A stretch of DNA of 64,000 nucleotides from Gaiellasilicea sp963789355 (GTDB taxonomy: Bacteria; Actinomycetota; Thermoleophilia; Gaiellales; Gaiellaceae). The DNA is taken from the NCBI GenBank assembly GCA_963789355.1, contig CAWBKK010000005.1, positions 332,334 through 396,333 of the forward strand, read 5' to 3'. Positions 28,955 to 36,360 of this stretch are shown here, piece after piece. Below the pieces are notes generated by a model. It saw nothing but the letters and a program-made list of their open reading frames with translations. It ran no database searches and was not told the DNA's origin. Both the position numbers and the translations under genes were made by a program. The stretch's first letter is position 1, and the number at the start of each line of letters is the position of its first letter.

Positions 28955-29425
28955 CTACAGCTCGCCGTCCCAGTAGTCGACGTTCGAGTCGAGCTTGAAG
29001 AGCCGAGGTGGATCGGCGTCGTTTCCCGGCCAGGAGCCGAGCTTGCCGCTGTCCGGATAGACCGCGAGCTGCGGGCTCCCCTTCGTCGACGCGATCAGGA
29101 CTCGCACGGGCTCGTCCGAGTCGTTGCGGACGAGATGCGCTCCCGCCGGGCCCTCGGGGAAGCAGACGACGTCGCCGGCCCGGAGCTCGTGCTCGCCGTC
29201 GGGCACCCGGAGTGTCGGCCGGCCCGCGACGACGAGCAACCATTCCTCGGCGCCGTACTCATAGTGGTATGGAAACGTACGCTCGCCCGGCTGCAGCTCG
29301 TAGACGCTCGCGCCGACCTTCTCCGCTCCGAGCCGCGGGCCGAGGCGGGCGGCGCGCCAGGTGAACCCCGCAGGCTCGGTGCGCGCGTCGTCGAGCTCGC
29401 CGTCGTAGAGGTTGAAGCGCTCCAC
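28955..29425 (-). CDS. cupin-domain protein
   Basis: A 156-residue single-domain cupin. Motif 1 is PYHYEYGAEEWLLVVAGRP, where His and Glu are metal-ligand positions, and motif 2 is GDVVCFPEGPAGAHLVRND with the last His. It is a paralogue of the cupin at 35167: same length, same N-terminal FNLxxxE/DxDxAR pattern and the same YWDGE/YWEGE ending. Substrate unknown; could be a sensor or a small isomerase/oxygenase. GTG start. Confidence 0.85.
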   Translation of the reverse strand: MERFNLYDGELDDARTEPAGFTWRAARLGPRLGAEKVGASVYELQPGERTFPYHYEYGAEEWLLVVAGRPTLRVPDGEHELRAGDVVCFPEGPAGAHLVRNDSDEPVRVLIASTKGSPQLAVYPDSGKLGSWPGNDADPPRLFKLDSNVDYWDGEL

Positions 29426-29444
29426 CGGCGCCTATTCTCCCACC

Positions 29445-29933
29445 ATGCGCCTCGCCGCAGCAATCGCCGCCGCGCTCTCCTTCGCACTGCCCGCCGCCGC
29501 AGCGCCTCCTGGCGCGGGCGTCCTCGTCCCGGGACGCAGTCTCGGCGGAATCGAGCTCGGCGCGACCAAGGCCGAGGTCGAGCGGCGCTGGGGCCGCGCC
29601 TACGGCGTCTGCCGCGGCTGCGCCCGCGAGACGTGGTACTTCAACTACTACGCCTTTCAGCCCCGCGGGGCAGGAGCCGAGTGGCGGAACGGGCAGGTCA
29701 CCGCGCTCTTCACGATCTACCAGCCGCTCGGCTGGCGGACGCCGACGGGGCTGGCCTTGAACGATCCCGTGTCGCGGGTCACCGGTACGTACGGCCCCCT
29801 CGAGCGCACCGAGTGCGACCGGTACTCCGTCCTGACGTTGACCGGACGGAACGTGACGACGGCGTTCTACGTCCTAGACAACCGGCTCTGGGCGTTCGGG
29901 CTCTTCCGTCCCTCGGTCCCGCTCTGCCGCTGA
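29445..29933 (+). CDS. hypothetical exported protein
   Basis: A 162-residue secreted protein with a signal peptide (MRLAAAIAAALSFALPAAAA). A mature domain begins LVPGRSLGGIELGATKAEVE, a phrase common in actinobacterial secreted proteins of unknown function. Two cysteines (CRGC) lie in the middle, with two more near the end, probably forming disulphides. TATTCT at 29433-29438 is six bases before the ATG. The last 60 bases overlap the end of the convergent MFS gene. Confidence 0.75.
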   Translation: MRLAAAIAAALSFALPAAAAPPGAGVLVPGRSLGGIELGATKAEVERRWGRAYGVCRGCARETWYFNYYAFQPRGAGAEWRNGQVTALFTIYQPLGWRTPTGLALNDPVSRVTGTYGPLERTECDRYSVLTLTGRNVTTAFYVLDNRLWAFGLFRPSVPLCR

Positions 29934-31193
29934 CAGGCGCCAGACGAGCGGGATCGCGAGCAGCACGGGGACGCCGAGGATCGGCCAGAGCGCCTGGTAG
30001 CCGCGGGTCTCGCCGAGGTGCCCGGAGAGTAGGTCGATTGCCGCGCCGGCCAGGAGCGGCCCCGTGAGCAGCCCAATCCCCTTCGTCGTCGTCGCGAGCC
30101 CGGAGATCGCACCCCGATCGGCCGCCGGCATCAGCGTGAACAGCAGCCCCCAGGCGAGCGTCATCACCGTTCCACCCGCGATCGAGACGACGAAGATCAT
30201 CGGTAGGTACCACCGCTGCCACTCGTTCCCGAAGCCGCCCAGCAACAGGCCGACCCCGTAGACCACCGACGCGAACGCGATCACGCGACTGAGGCCGAAG
30301 CGGTCGCCGAGGAAGCCGGAGCCGGCCGCGGCCACGATGTACCCCGCCGCGACCACGGCCAGGACGGCGGTCGTCGTCCCGAGCGGCTGCCCGAGCCCGA
30401 CCGTCAGGTAGAGGACGACGAAGGTACGCGCGCCGGCGAACGCTCCCTCCCACGCCGTGTTCGCGATCAGGAAGCGGCGCACGTTCGGGTCGCGCCGGAA
30501 GACCGTCCAGCTGTGCTGGAGGTACGCGCGGACGCCCTCGAAGACGCGGCCGTGGCCGCCGTCCTCGCGCACGAACAGCACCGGGGCCGCACACGCGGCG
30601 ACGACCACGACCGAGGCGACGAGGAACGGAAACGCTTCCCAGACGTGGAAGAGGGCGCTCCCCCCGATCAGCGCGGTGCCGAGGGCGGCGCCGCGCATCA
30701 GGTGCTGGGCGCTCTGGGCGCGACCGTAGAGACGCTCGGGCAGGAGGTCGGGATAGAGGCCGCGATACGGCGGCTCGTAGACGTAGTAGGCGAAGAAGAA
30801 CGCGAAGACGAGCAGCGCCGTCGTCCAGAGGCTGGGCATGAAGGCCAGCAGCGCGAGGCAGAAGCCGATCGGACCGAGCGCGACGAGCATGAACGGCCGG
30901 CGCCGGCCGAGCGGCGTGTGGAACGAGTCGCTCCAGGGGCCGATCACGAGCGGCAGCGTGATCGCGAACAGTCCTTCCGCCGCCAGCACGAGCGCGATCA
31001 GCGTCGCCGAGGTCGTGAACTGCCCGAGCAGCGGCGGCAGGTAGGCCGCGGTCGTCGTCAGCGAGAACGCGAGCCCGAACGCTCCCAGGCCGAGCGTCCA
31101 GGTGAGGCGGGTAAAGGTGGGGTCAGGTCGGAGCGGTTGCTCCGTCCCGAGTGATCCCGCCGCAGACGAGGGCGATGACGGTTCGCTCGGCAC
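29874..31193 (-). CDS. MFS transporter (sugar/SUT-like)
   Basis: A 439-residue transporter with twelve predicted helices. Conserved parts are VIGPWSDSFHTPLGRRRPFML (loop 2-3 motif) and FAYYVYEPPYRGLYPDLLPE, which resemble the GPH/SUT sucrose-type transporters, and the second-half motif GFLGDRFGLSRVI. Substrate is not known. GTG start; the first 71 bases overlap the 3' end of the TetR gene on the same strand, implying co-transcription and possible control by TetR. Confidence 0.88.
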   Translation of the reverse strand: MPSEPSSPSSAAGSLGTEQPLRPDPTFTRLTWTLGLGAFGLAFSLTTTAAYLPPLLGQFTTSATLIALVLAAEGLFAITLPLVIGPWSDSFHTPLGRRRPFMLVALGPIGFCLALLAFMPSLWTTALLVFAFFFAYYVYEPPYRGLYPDLLPERLYGRAQSAQHLMRGAALGTALIGGSALFHVWEAFPFLVASVVVVAACAAPVLFVREDGGHGRVFEGVRAYLQHSWTVFRRDPNVRRFLIANTAWEGAFAGARTFVVLYLTVGLGQPLGTTTAVLAVVAAGYIVAAAGSGFLGDRFGLSRVIAFASVVYGVGLLLGGFGNEWQRWYLPMIFVVSIAGGTVMTLAWGLLFTLMPAADRGAISGLATTTKGIGLLTGPLLAGAAIDLLSGHLGETRGYQALWPILGVPVLLAIPLVWRLSAAERDRGTEEPERPEPVV

Positions 31194-31719
31194 GTGCCAC
31201 CTCCTCGTCGCCGTCCGGCAACTGCCCGAGCACCCATCCGGTCAGGATCTCCTCGAGGCCTCCGTAGAAGATCCAGCTCGCGAGCCGGGGGTCGAGGTCG
31301 TCGCGGAACGACCCATCGGCCTGGCCTTTCTCGATCACGCGCTGAATCGCCCGGAAGCCGGCGCCGAGCTCGTCCACCCGGCCCTGCAGCTGCGGGCTCC
31401 GTGCGACCTCGCGCACCAGCACGCGGACGACGTCGGGTCGGTCCCGCCACGCGCGGAGCAGGGTCTTGGCGATGGCCCCCAGCTGCTCGAGCGGCGGCTC
31501 CTCCGACGCCTCGATCCGCGCGAAGGCCTCGAGGAGCTCGCTCCAGTTCTCGCGGAAGACGGTCTCGAGCACCTCCTCCTTGGAGGAGAAGTAGTGGTAG
31601 AGGAGACCGTGCGCGATCCCGGCCTCCTCGGCGATGTCGCCGACCCGGGAGGTGTGGTAGCCCTTGCTCGCGAAGACGCGGACGGCCGCGTCGAGGATGA
31701 CGCGGCGCTTGTCGGGCAC
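31123..31719 (-). CDS. TetR-family regulator, FadR-like
   Basis: A 198-residue repressor. The N-terminal HTH reads VILDAAVRVFASKGYHTSRV, GDIAEEAGIAHGLLYHYFSS and KEEVLETVF. The GIAHGLLYHYF recognition helix and the ligand domain (VRVLVREVARSPQLQGRVDE) resemble Bacillus FadR/YsiA, which senses long acyl-CoAs. I chose the GTG at 31719, leaving the operator at 31725 upstream; a TTG at 31740 is the alternative. It probably represses itself, the MFS gene and the acyl-CoA dehydrogenase at 24010. Confidence 0.88.
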   Translation of the reverse strand: MPDKRRVILDAAVRVFASKGYHTSRVGDIAEEAGIAHGLLYHYFSSKEEVLETVFRENWSELLEAFARIEASEEPPLEQLGAIAKTLLRAWRDRPDVVRVLVREVARSPQLQGRVDELGAGFRAIQRVIEKGQADGSFRDDLDPRLASWIFYGGLEEILTGWVLGQLPDGDEEVARAERTVIALVCGGITRDGATAPT

Positions 31720-31724
31720 GGTGG

Positions 31725-31740
31725 TTGAACGGCCAGTCAA
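31725..31740. promoter_or_regulatory. candidate autoregulatory TetR operator
   Basis: TTGAAC-GGCC-AGTCAA directly before the GTG of the TetR gene, same layout as the perfect site at 25213-25228. A further TGACT half-site (31748-31752) pairs with AGTCA at 31735-31739 across eight bases, so the divergent CaiB gene at 31771 may also be covered. Confidence 0.55.
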
Positions 31741-31770
31741 CGCCCGCTGACTGTAGTACGTTCAGCGGCG

Positions 31771-32736
31771 GTGGAGCCACTGGCCGGACAGCTCGTCGTC
31801 GACCTGACCCGGTACCTCCCGGGCGCGTTTGCGTCGCGCGAGCTGCAGCGGCTGGGCGCGCGGGTCGTCAGGGTCGAGCCGCCGGAGGGAGATCCGATGC
31901 GTCACGTCGCGCCCGCCTGGGACGAGGCGCTGAACGCGGGGAAGGAGTCCGTCGCCTGCGACCTGAAGGCGGAGCCGGAGCTCGCACGGGCGCTCCTGGC
32001 CCGCGCCGACGTGGTGCTCGAAGGCTTCAGGCCGGGGGTGGCAGCGCGCCTCGGCGTCGGCCCCGACGACGCGCCGGTCTCGGCCGTCTATTGCTCGATC
32101 ACCGGCTTCGGCGCCGACGGGCCACACGCCTCGCGTGCCGGGCACGACCTCAACTACCTCGGCTGGGCCGGCGTGCTCGAGGACACCGCTCCCGGCTTGC
32201 CGCCGCTCCAGCCGGCCGATCTCGCCGCGGGCGCGCTCGGCGCGATGACGCAGATCCTCGCAGCGCTGCTGGAGCGGGAGCGGACCGGCGTCGGCGCGCG
32301 CCTGACGATCTCGATGACCCACGGCTCACACCGACTCGTCTCGCATCGTCTCGGCGGCGATCCGCTGCCGCGTTTCCTCACCGGCGGCCTCGCCTGCTAC
32401 CGGATCTACGCCACCGCAGACGCGCGCCACCTCACCGTCGGCGCGCTCGAGCCGAAGTTCTTCACCCGGATCTGCGAGCTGATCGGGCGGCCCGAGCTCG
32501 CCGCGCGCCAGCTCGTGGCCGACGCGCAGGCCGAGCTCGCTGCGGAGCTGGCGGCCGTCTTCGCGCGAAAGCCGCTCGCCGACTGGCTTCGGCTCTTCGA
32601 GAGCGAGGACGTTTGCGTCGGGCCGGTGGCGACGCTGGCCGAGGCCGCGGGGGAGTTCGGCGACGGAACCGGCATGCCGTCCGCCCGCGTCGGGCAGCAT
32701 ACGGCGGCATGGCGGGCCGAGCTCGACTCCTCCTGA
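31771..32736 (+). CDS. CaiB/BaiF (class III) CoA-transferase family protein
   Basis: A 321-residue protein of the CoA-transferase III/alpha-methylacyl-CoA racemase family. Signature parts are VVDLTRYLPGAFASRELQRL, GARVVRVEPPEGDPMR, VVLEGFRPGVAARLG, SITGFGADGPHASRAGHDLN and YLGWAGVL. The GHDLNYL stretch is typical of the racemase (AMACR) branch, so it may epimerise 2-methyl-acyl-CoA in branched fatty-acid breakdown. It is slightly shorter than full-length relatives. Divergent from TetR; its GTG has TACGTT eight bases upstream. Confidence 0.9.
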   Translation: MEPLAGQLVVDLTRYLPGAFASRELQRLGARVVRVEPPEGDPMRHVAPAWDEALNAGKESVACDLKAEPELARALLARADVVLEGFRPGVAARLGVGPDDAPVSAVYCSITGFGADGPHASRAGHDLNYLGWAGVLEDTAPGLPPLQPADLAAGALGAMTQILAALLERERTGVGARLTISMTHGSHRLVSHRLGGDPLPRFLTGGLACYRIYATADARHLTVGALEPKFFTRICELIGRPELAARQLVADAQAELAAELAAVFARKPLADWLRLFESEDVCVGPVATLAEAAGEFGDGTGMPSARVGQHTAAWRAELDSS

Positions 32737-33944
32737 CCGCGGTCGCGCTGGCGCCGCTGCCCCTGCTCGCCGCCGTGGCATGGAACACGGAGGCCGAAGC
32801 CGCGCGCGGACTGGCGCGCGCCGTCGTCTCCGTCCGCGAGGGCGATCTCTACGTCGGCGAGCGGCAGGTGACGAGCGGCGGCGGCGACAGCGACCCCGAC
32901 TGGTCTCCCGACCGCCGCCGGATCGCGTTCGTGCGCCAGGATCCCGGCAAGCGCTCGTCGAGCCTCTACGTGATCCGCCGGGACGGCGGCGGCCTCCGGC
33001 GACTGAGCCGAGCCGAGCAGGTCGTCTCCATGCCCGCCTGGAGCGGCGACGGCCGCCGGCTCGCCTTCGCCGCGAGCCCGCTCGCGGGCGGCAGCTTCGA
33101 CATCTGGACAGTCCCTCTGGAGCGCGGCAGGCCGGCCGTGGTCGCGACCGGCCCCGCCGAGCAGGTCGAGCCGTCCTTCACCCGCGACGGCAAGGTCGTC
33201 TTCCGCGTGCTCGAGCCGGGCGGCGCGTTCCCCGAGAAGTCGAGCGACGCCGGGACGCCGCAGGTGGGGCCGCGCGAGCTCCTGCCCGACCTCGACCAGC
33301 GCGCGCCCTTCCGGCTGACGATGCTCGGGACGAAGCTCGGGTTCGCGTCGGCGACCGACAACGTCGGCGAGGGGCCGGTGTGGGTGCGCGGGGCGCGGGG
33401 GAGCGCGACGAGCCCGATGCGCGCGACGCAGCTCGTCAGCATGTCCGACCGCTCCGTGCGCAGCTACGAGGACGCCGGCCGGCTTCGCTATACGCCCTCC
33501 CCCACGCACACGCATTGGCACCTGCTCGGCTTTCAGCGCTACGAGCTGCGCACGCTGGAGGGCGACCTCGTCGTGCGCGACCGCAAGAGCGGCTTCTGCC
33601 TCGCCGACCACTACGGGCTCGCGGCGCGTCGGGTCACCGCCTTTACGGGCAGCCGCTTCCTCGGCAACTGCGCCGCGTCGAACCCACGCGCGCTGTCCGT
33701 CGAGCAGGGCACCTCGATCGGCTTCACCGACCTCTACCCCGCCCACTTCCACGGCCAGAACCTCGAGCTGCGCGGCGTCCCGGCCGGCATCTACCTCCTG
33801 ATCCACCGCGCCAACCCCGGTCAGCTGCTCGAGGAGATCGACTACACGAACAACGACGCCGCGCTGCGGATCCGGCTCAGCTGGAGCGGCGGCACGCCCC
33901 GGGTGGAGACGCTGCGCACCTGTCAGTCGTCCGCGACCTGCTAG
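32709..33944 (+). CDS. exported TolB-type beta-propeller fused to lysyl oxidase domain
   Basis: A 411-residue protein with an N-terminal signal/anchor (residues 5-24). Residues 40-165 hold PD40/TolB-like blades (DPDWSPDRRRIAFVR, MPAWSGDGRRLAFA, EPSFTRDGKVVFRV). From about residue 185 there is a lysyl oxidase domain: HTHWH copper site (His267, 269, 271) followed by LLGFQRYEL, RKSGFC with Lys293, DLYPAHFHGQ with Tyr343, and EEIDYTNN. Lys293 and Tyr343 align with the two residues forming lysine tyrosylquinone in human LOX (K320, Y355). Probably oxidises amines or protein lysines outside the cell. ATG at 32709, inside the CaiB 3' end. Confidence 0.88.
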   Translation: MAGRARLLLTAVALAPLPLLAAVAWNTEAEAARGLARAVVSVREGDLYVGERQVTSGGGDSDPDWSPDRRRIAFVRQDPGKRSSSLYVIRRDGGGLRRLSRAEQVVSMPAWSGDGRRLAFAASPLAGGSFDIWTVPLERGRPAVVATGPAEQVEPSFTRDGKVVFRVLEPGGAFPEKSSDAGTPQVGPRELLPDLDQRAPFRLTMLGTKLGFASATDNVGEGPVWVRGARGSATSPMRATQLVSMSDRSVRSYEDAGRLRYTPSPTHTHWHLLGFQRYELRTLEGDLVVRDRKSGFCLADHYGLAARRVTAFTGSRFLGNCAASNPRALSVEQGTSIGFTDLYPAHFHGQNLELRGVPAGIYLLIHRANPGQLLEEIDYTNNDAALRIRLSWSGGTPRVETLRTCQSSATC

Positions 33945-33968
33945 CCAAGCAACAGACTGTTACTTGGC
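33944..33968. terminator. palindrome between convergent stops (copy 2)
   Basis: GCCAAGCAACAG and CTGTTACTTGGC (11 of 12 pairs) around one base. It begins at the last base of the lysyl-oxidase stop and contains the HAD-gene stop (TAA on the minus strand). Same core as the palindrome at 17013-17037: CCAAG(T/C)AACAG(A/T)CTGTTACT. Confidence 0.6.
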
Positions 33969-34640
33969 CACGAGGCCGAGCGCCGCGGGCAGCGAGAACA
34001 GGTCGGGCAGCCGGTCGGGCTCGTCGAGGCGGCGGCCGTCGCGGTCGAGCAGGAACGCCTTCATCCCGAGCGCCCGAGCGCCCTCGATGTCGTCCTCGTA
34101 GGAGTCCCCGATCATCGCCGTCTCCTCCGGCTCGACGCCGAGGAGTGCGAGCGCGTGGCGGAAGATCTCCGGGTGCGGCTTCGTCCGCCCGAAGGCGCGC
34201 GAGCCGATCGCGCAGTCGGCGTCGAGGCCGTGATGGGAGACGAACTCCTCCAGGTCGCGGCTGCCGTTCGAGATCAGGCCGATCTTGACCCCGTGCTCGC
34301 GCAGCGCTGCGAGCGCCGGGAGCGCGTCCTCGTAGAGCGTGAAGCGCTCGTGCTGCTCCCAGGCCCCCACGAGCTCCTCCGCGCACGCGCGGGCTCCGTC
34401 TCCCTCGCCCCCCATCCCGCGGACGATCTGCTCCGTGAACGCGATCCAGAGCTCGTCGTCGTGCGCATGATCGGGGTGGCGCTGGAGCGAGTCGAGTGCC
34501 GCGAGGCGCGCGTCCTCGTACAGCTCCGGGTCGAGCGCGAGCCCGTGCCGCTCGCCGACCTTGCGGTAGCCCTCAGGGCCGAGCTCCGGCCCGGGCCGGG
34601 CGAGCGTGAAGTCGACGTCGAAGATGACGGCCTTGAGCAC
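33960..34640 (-). CDS. HAD-superfamily hydrolase
   Basis: A phosphatase-like protein of 226 residues. Motif I is VIFDVDFTLARPG (nucleophile Asp in DVDFT), motif II is IGLISNGSRD, motif III uses the Lys in FGRTKPHPEIF, and motif IV is AMIGDSYEDDIEGARALGM. The cap is a helical C1 insert. Substrate unknown; a phosphoglycolate- or nucleotide-type phosphatase is possible. The GTG at 34640 is preceded by TATCCT (34654 to 34649), which overlaps the -10 box of the divergent gene. Confidence 0.88.
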   Translation of the reverse strand: MLKAVIFDVDFTLARPGPELGPEGYRKVGERHGLALDPELYEDARLAALDSLQRHPDHAHDDELWIAFTEQIVRGMGGEGDGARACAEELVGAWEQHERFTLYEDALPALAALREHGVKIGLISNGSRDLEEFVSHHGLDADCAIGSRAFGRTKPHPEIFRHALALLGVEPEETAMIGDSYEDDIEGARALGMKAFLLDRDGRRLDEPDRLPDLFSLPAALGLVAK

Positions 34641-34648
34641 GGGACTCG

Positions 34649-34658
34649 AGGATAGCCT
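34649..34658. promoter_or_regulatory. shared symmetric -10 box driving two divergent genes
   Basis: AGGATAGCCT reads TAGCCT on the plus strand and TATCCT on the minus strand, sharing the central TA. The plus box ends six bases before the GTG at 34665; the minus box ends eight bases before the GTG at 34640. Both transcripts would be leaderless or nearly so. Confidence 0.6.
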
Positions 34659-34664
34659 TGGCCC

Positions 34665-35078
34665 GTGCGCACTCCGTCCGAGATCCTGCGCGACGCGAAG
34701 ACGATCGCGCTCGTCGGTGCCTCGCCGAGACCGGATCGGCCCAGCCACGGCGTCATGCGCTACCTGCTCGCGCAGGGCTACGACGTGATCCCGGTGCGGC
34801 CGGCCGATTGCGACGAGGTTCTCGGCGTGGCCTGTGTCCGCACGCTGGCGGAGATCGACCGCCCGATCGACCTCGTCGACGTCTTCCGCAGGGCCGAGCT
34901 GACGCCTCCGCACGCCGAGGAGGCGGTCGCCGTCGGCGCAGGCGCGCTCTGGCTCCAGCTCGGGATCGTCTCGGCCGAGTCCCGCAAGATCGCCGAAGAC
35001 GCGGGGCTCGACTACGTCGAGGACCTGTGCACCGCCGTCGTGCACCGGTACGAGCTCCGGGACGGCCAGTACGGGTGA
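34665..35078 (+). CDS. CoA-binding domain protein
   Basis: A 137-residue Rossmann-fold CoA-binding protein (YccU/DUF-type). Motifs are IALVGASPRPDRPSHGVMRY, GYDVIPVRP, IDLVDVFRR and ALWLQLGI, which match the CoA_binding_2 family. The role is undefined in bacteria; relatives bind CoA and may sense or sequester it. GTG start, leaderless by the TAGCCT box at 34653-34658. Confidence 0.88.
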   Translation: MRTPSEILRDAKTIALVGASPRPDRPSHGVMRYLLAQGYDVIPVRPADCDEVLGVACVRTLAEIDRPIDLVDVFRRAELTPPHAEEAVAVGAGALWLQLGIVSAESRKIAEDAGLDYVEDLCTAVVHRYELRDGQYG

Positions 35079-35166
35079 GGTGAGAGAACCGCCTTCGGGC
35101 GTAGGACGCTGGCCCAGGCGACTCCGCGACCCGGCCGCCCGGTCGATTCGAGAGCGTCGCCCGGAG

Positions 35167-35631
35167 CTAGTTCTCGCCTTCCCAGTACTCGGCCGTCGGT
35201 CCCGGCCTCGCGAACATGATGTCCTCGTCCTGGGCGTCCTTGGCGAGAACCTTGCCGGTGTCGAGGTACTCGATGATCTCGCCGCGGATCATCGAGGAGA
35301 GCATGAGCACGCGAATGGGCGAGTCGGTTCGGTTGATGATCTGATGGGCACCGTCCTTGCCCCGCGGAAAGCAGACGACGTCACCCTCGTTCAACACCTG
35401 CTCACCGTCGGGCGTGCGCAGTGTCGGCTCGCCGCGGAGCACGATCACCCATTCCTCGTTCAGGTAGTGCGTGTGGTAGGGCCAGAGCCTGTCGCCAGGC
35501 TCGACCTCGGACATGGTCGCGCCGATCAGCTCACCGCCGATGCGTTGGCCGACAAGCGCGCCCCTGGCGCGCCAGCCCTCGCGGTCCCGCGCCCCATCCC
35601 ACTCGTCGCTGTTGAGGTTGAAAGTCTTCAC
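35167..35631 (-). CDS. cupin-domain protein (paralogue of 28955)
   Basis: A 154-residue cupin. The first motif is PYHTHYLNEEWVIVLRGEP, with two His and one Glu as metal-ligand positions. The second is EGDVVCFPRGKDGAHQIINR. Shares length, start (MKTFNLNSDEWD) and end (AEYWEGEN) with the cupin at 28955, so they arose by duplication. This copy keeps the fuller HxH...E metal set; the other has HYEYGAEE. Function unknown. Confidence 0.85.
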   Translation of the reverse strand: MKTFNLNSDEWDGARDREGWRARGALVGQRIGGELIGATMSEVEPGDRLWPYHTHYLNEEWVIVLRGEPTLRTPDGEQVLNEGDVVCFPRGKDGAHQIINRTDSPIRVLMLSSMIRGEIIEYLDTGKVLAKDAQDEDIMFARPGPTAEYWEGEN

Positions 35632-35743
35632 TCGCCAGAGAGAAGCCTATGTCGTGCTTGGTCGCTCAGTCGACGCAGGCGACATTCCCGAACGCTGACC
35701 CACCCGGCCACGCCGTCACGTGACGCTCGGTAGCGTCGTCCGG

Positions 35744-36247
35744 ATGTCGAGGATCTTGGTGACCGGCATGTCCGGAACGGGCAAGTCGTCGGCGCTCGCC
35801 GAGCTTCGCCGACGCGGCTATCGCGTGGTAGACACCGATGATCCGGGCTGGCGCGAGTATCGCGAGCATGTCGAGTCCTCCGACGAGTTGCACCGCGGGG
35901 AGTGGCTCTGGGTCGAGGAAAGGATCACCGGGCTGCTGGACTCTGATGATGGTCGCTCACTCTTCGTTCAAGGGTGCGTGAGGAACCAGTCGAAGTTCTA
36001 CGACCGTTTCAACGCGGTGGTCCTGCTCAGCGCCCCTGCTGACGTGATCCTGGACCGGATCGCGCGCAGAACGACGAACAACTACGGGAAGACTCCGGTG
36101 GAACAAGCGATGATCTTGGATGACCTCGCCCGGGTCGAGCCGCTGCTCAGAGCGAGCTGCACGCATGAGCTGGATGCCAGCCGACCGCTCGATGACGTCG
36201 TCGCCGACTTGATCGCGATCGCGTCGCGCCCGCTGACGACGTCCTAG
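35744..36247 (+). CDS. P-loop nucleotide/shikimate-kinase-like protein
   Basis: A 167-residue AAA_18-type kinase-like protein with P-loop VTGMSGTGKSSALAEL, a DTDDPGW segment in the position of the substrate-binding Asp of shikimate/nucleotide kinases, SLFVQGCVRNQSKFYDRF and VVLLSAPADVILDRI. The substrate is unknown. The DNA is less GC-rich than the neighbours and codon use is looser, hinting at transfer. I chose ATG 35744 over GTG 35720, since TAGCGT (35731-35736) lies seven bases before it and the protein starts at the first strand. Confidence 0.78.
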   Translation: MSRILVTGMSGTGKSSALAELRRRGYRVVDTDDPGWREYREHVESSDELHRGEWLWVEERITGLLDSDDGRSLFVQGCVRNQSKFYDRFNAVVLLSAPADVILDRIARRTTNNYGKTPVEQAMILDDLARVEPLLRASCTHELDASRPLDDVVADLIAIASRPLTTS

Positions 36248-36360
36248 GCCGCCCCCGCCTTCGAGGGACACTCCCGAACGCTGGCGAGTCGACGTCAACT
36301 TCGCGCCCGGTCCCGCGTCAAAGAACCATGTGAGCGCGAGTCGTCGGCGAGGCGTCACCG

